Source: Muribaculum gordoncarteri
Lineage (GTDB): Bacteria > Bacteroidota > Bacteroidia > Bacteroidales > Muribaculaceae
NCBI RefSeq assembly: GCF_004803695.1
Contig: NZ_CP039393.1
Location: 3,242,870 to 3,306,869, forward strand
Reading direction: 5' to 3'
DNA length: 64,000 nucleotides
Shown here: in pieces, positions 62,686 through 64,000 of the stretch
Position numbering within the stretch: position 1 is the stretch's first letter
Layout: every line of letters starts with the position of its first letter
Program-made: the position numbers and the translations under genes
Notes under the pieces: model-generated
The model's input: the letters and a program-made list of their open reading frames with translations, nothing else
The model's database searches: none
What the model was told of the DNA's origin: nothing

Positions 62686-64000
62686 TTCTAGTGGTCGGAA
62701 GACACAGCAAAAAGTCGAGCCTGGTTGTTATATCAAAAAAACAGATATGACTACACAGCACCCAAAAGATAATGTAACAGCCATCGGGGTGATAAAAAAC
62801 CTCCCATACGATAAAATCTCAGAGATAGCGGCCAAAACAAAGGTCGATTACAAAGCAAAAAAATTACGTGGAGTAGACATGATGGACGACTGCATATTTG
62901 CAATGCTGTCTTCATCTCAGGTCAGTCAAAGGATTATATCGATAAAAAATGGCATCCCGCTGATGACGGACACAAATGGCACCTCTGACAGCAAGCGCAC
63001 AGTGGTGGTTCATTCATCTTTCAGCGAGCGGCTGACCAGGATAAATATAGATTTTTTCAAAGAGGCATATGCACTGATATGCTCCAAATATCTTAAGTAT
63101 GTACCCGATGCTGTACTGGATGACATGCAAATAATACGCGTTGACAGCACCATGGTCGCCGAGACCTCAAACAAACTTGTGGAGGGTTTCTCTACCGGCA
63201 TGACAAAAAATACATCTTCAGACCGGAGACAACTCAAGTACACCATGGCTTATAACGGACTCAACGTTGTGGCGGCCAATGCCTTTACAGAAAGGACATA
63301 TTCTGCCGACAATGCCCCGATAAGCAAGACTGTGGCACAATGTCTGCGTAAAAGGGCGGGGATGTCGAATGGATATGTCTTTGACAGAGGCTTGAAGGAT
63401 GTGGATGATTTCAAATGTATCGCGAAACTGACAAAACAGAACCTGGCCTTCTTCGTAGGGAGGCTCAACCTAAACCGCTGCACACAACCCGTAGAAACGA
63501 TGTTGCCCGAAGACTCTGTGCTGGCAGACAATGAAGTGGTAGTGACCGCGGATGACAAGGGTTATCTCAGAGCCAAACAATCCGACAAATGGGATACCTC
63601 ATGCCTTTACAGGATTATACGGGTTAGATTCAAGACACCGCGTCCGGAATCTCCACGAAACACCAGACGCCACGCCCGACACTATGATGACGAGATGGTC
63701 TTGATTACCAATAACTTTGAGAAAGATGCCATCGAAATTGTCCAATATTACCGAAGGCGCTGGGATATTGAGGTATTCTTTAAATTTCTCAAACAGGATC
63801 TGAGCTTTTCACATTTTATATCAACAAATGTACACGGAATACAGGTAATGCTGTATATGACCCTGATTGTCGCCCTGCTGGTTAAAATATATTCCATTGC
63901 CCATAATATGGGGCCACGCATAGCCAAACAGGCCATCATGACAGAATTGATTAGATATCAGACAAAACGATAAAAAGACTTGAGGCTCAAGTAAAATCAA
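62686..64000 (+). mobile_element. IS4-family element, copy 2, cut by window end
   Basis: The left end TTCTAGTGGTCGGAAGA is identical to copy 1. It enters the intergenic sequence GTGCAACCCGCAAGGG; the preceding 9 bases (CCGCAAGGG) resemble the copy 1 target CCGGCACGG. Orientation is opposite to copy 1. Confidence 0.9.
62747..63973 (+). pseudogene. IS4-family transposase (copy 2), frameshifted near the end
   Basis: It matches copy 1 except for a few substitutions (for example MMDDC for MMVDC and ANAFTE for ANVFTE). A single missing G near 63965 (CAGACAAAACG instead of CAGACAGAAACG) ends the frame after 408 residues and removes the last 31. The catalytic YREK region is retained, so activity cannot be excluded. 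Confidence 0.8.

Overview
The window looks like a Bacteroidota chromosome, order Bacteroidales and probably a Muribaculaceae-like gut lineage. The family guess is inference. The support is Bacteroidota-type promoters (TTG/TTTG, about 20 bases, TAnnTTTG), A/C-rich leaders in place of Shine-Dalgarno sites, a CTnDOT-type tra operon, a porT-porP-gldKLMN type IX secretion locus, an inositol-lipid cluster and an ATP-type PEP carboxykinase. Roughly the first 34-37 kb is horizontally acquired and nested. The rest is ordinary chromosome, visibly more GC-rich, broken by insertion sequences.

Region 1 (1-7.5 kb): an integrative mobilizable module, mostly on the minus strand. It holds a tyrosine integrase, an HTH protein, a RepA-like ATPase, a TOPRIM primase, MobC, a relaxase and a membrane-anchored mobilization protein, plus the end of a DUF4357 gene. 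A palindrome-rich gap upstream of mobC is a plausible oriT. Region 2 (8.4-22.6 kb): a near-complete Bacteroides-type conjugation operon (traA to traQ plus a lysozyme), tightly packed on the plus strand. It has an extra protein made of two primase-like modules with no TOPRIM domain. Region 3 (22.7-34.1 kb): a minus-strand accessory operon (a small membrane protein, pcfK, pcfJ, an 85-residue protein, a DUF3873 protein). Two different recombinase-in-trio (RIT) elements have invaded it, each splitting one gene at a single point. Removing each element restores the reading frame. The second RIT element is itself interrupted by a 1.7-kb IS with a 7-bp target duplication.

Region 4 (34.3-41 kb): an AlbA_2/Schlafen-type regulator with an in-frame 12-bp minisatellite, small unknown genes, an MmcQ/YjbR protein, a split LysO lysine exporter and two identical tRNA-Asn genes. 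Region 5 (41-48.6 kb): a DUF1593 lipoprotein, then the genes for inositol-lipid synthesis: inositol-3-phosphate synthase, HAD phosphatase-like protein, CDP-alcohol phosphatidyltransferase, ATP-grasp protein, nucleotidyltransferase and pdxA. Region 6 (48.7-51.9 kb): an IS1634-family element flanked by a 511-bp direct duplication that preserves an intact copy of the acetyltransferase gene it entered. Region 7 (51.9-62.6 kb): an SDR oxidoreductase, porT, porP, gldK, gldL, gldM, gldN and pckA. gldK is split by an IS4-family element with a 9-bp target duplication, so type IX secretion is probably off in this strain. A second, inverted copy of that IS lies beyond pckA at the right edge.

The strongest observations are the paired RIT insertions, with exact scars and a shared 20-bp AAGCTT-centred palindrome at their left ends; the 511-bp IS1634 duplication; the gldK knockout; and the tandem degenerate-primase protein next to TraP.
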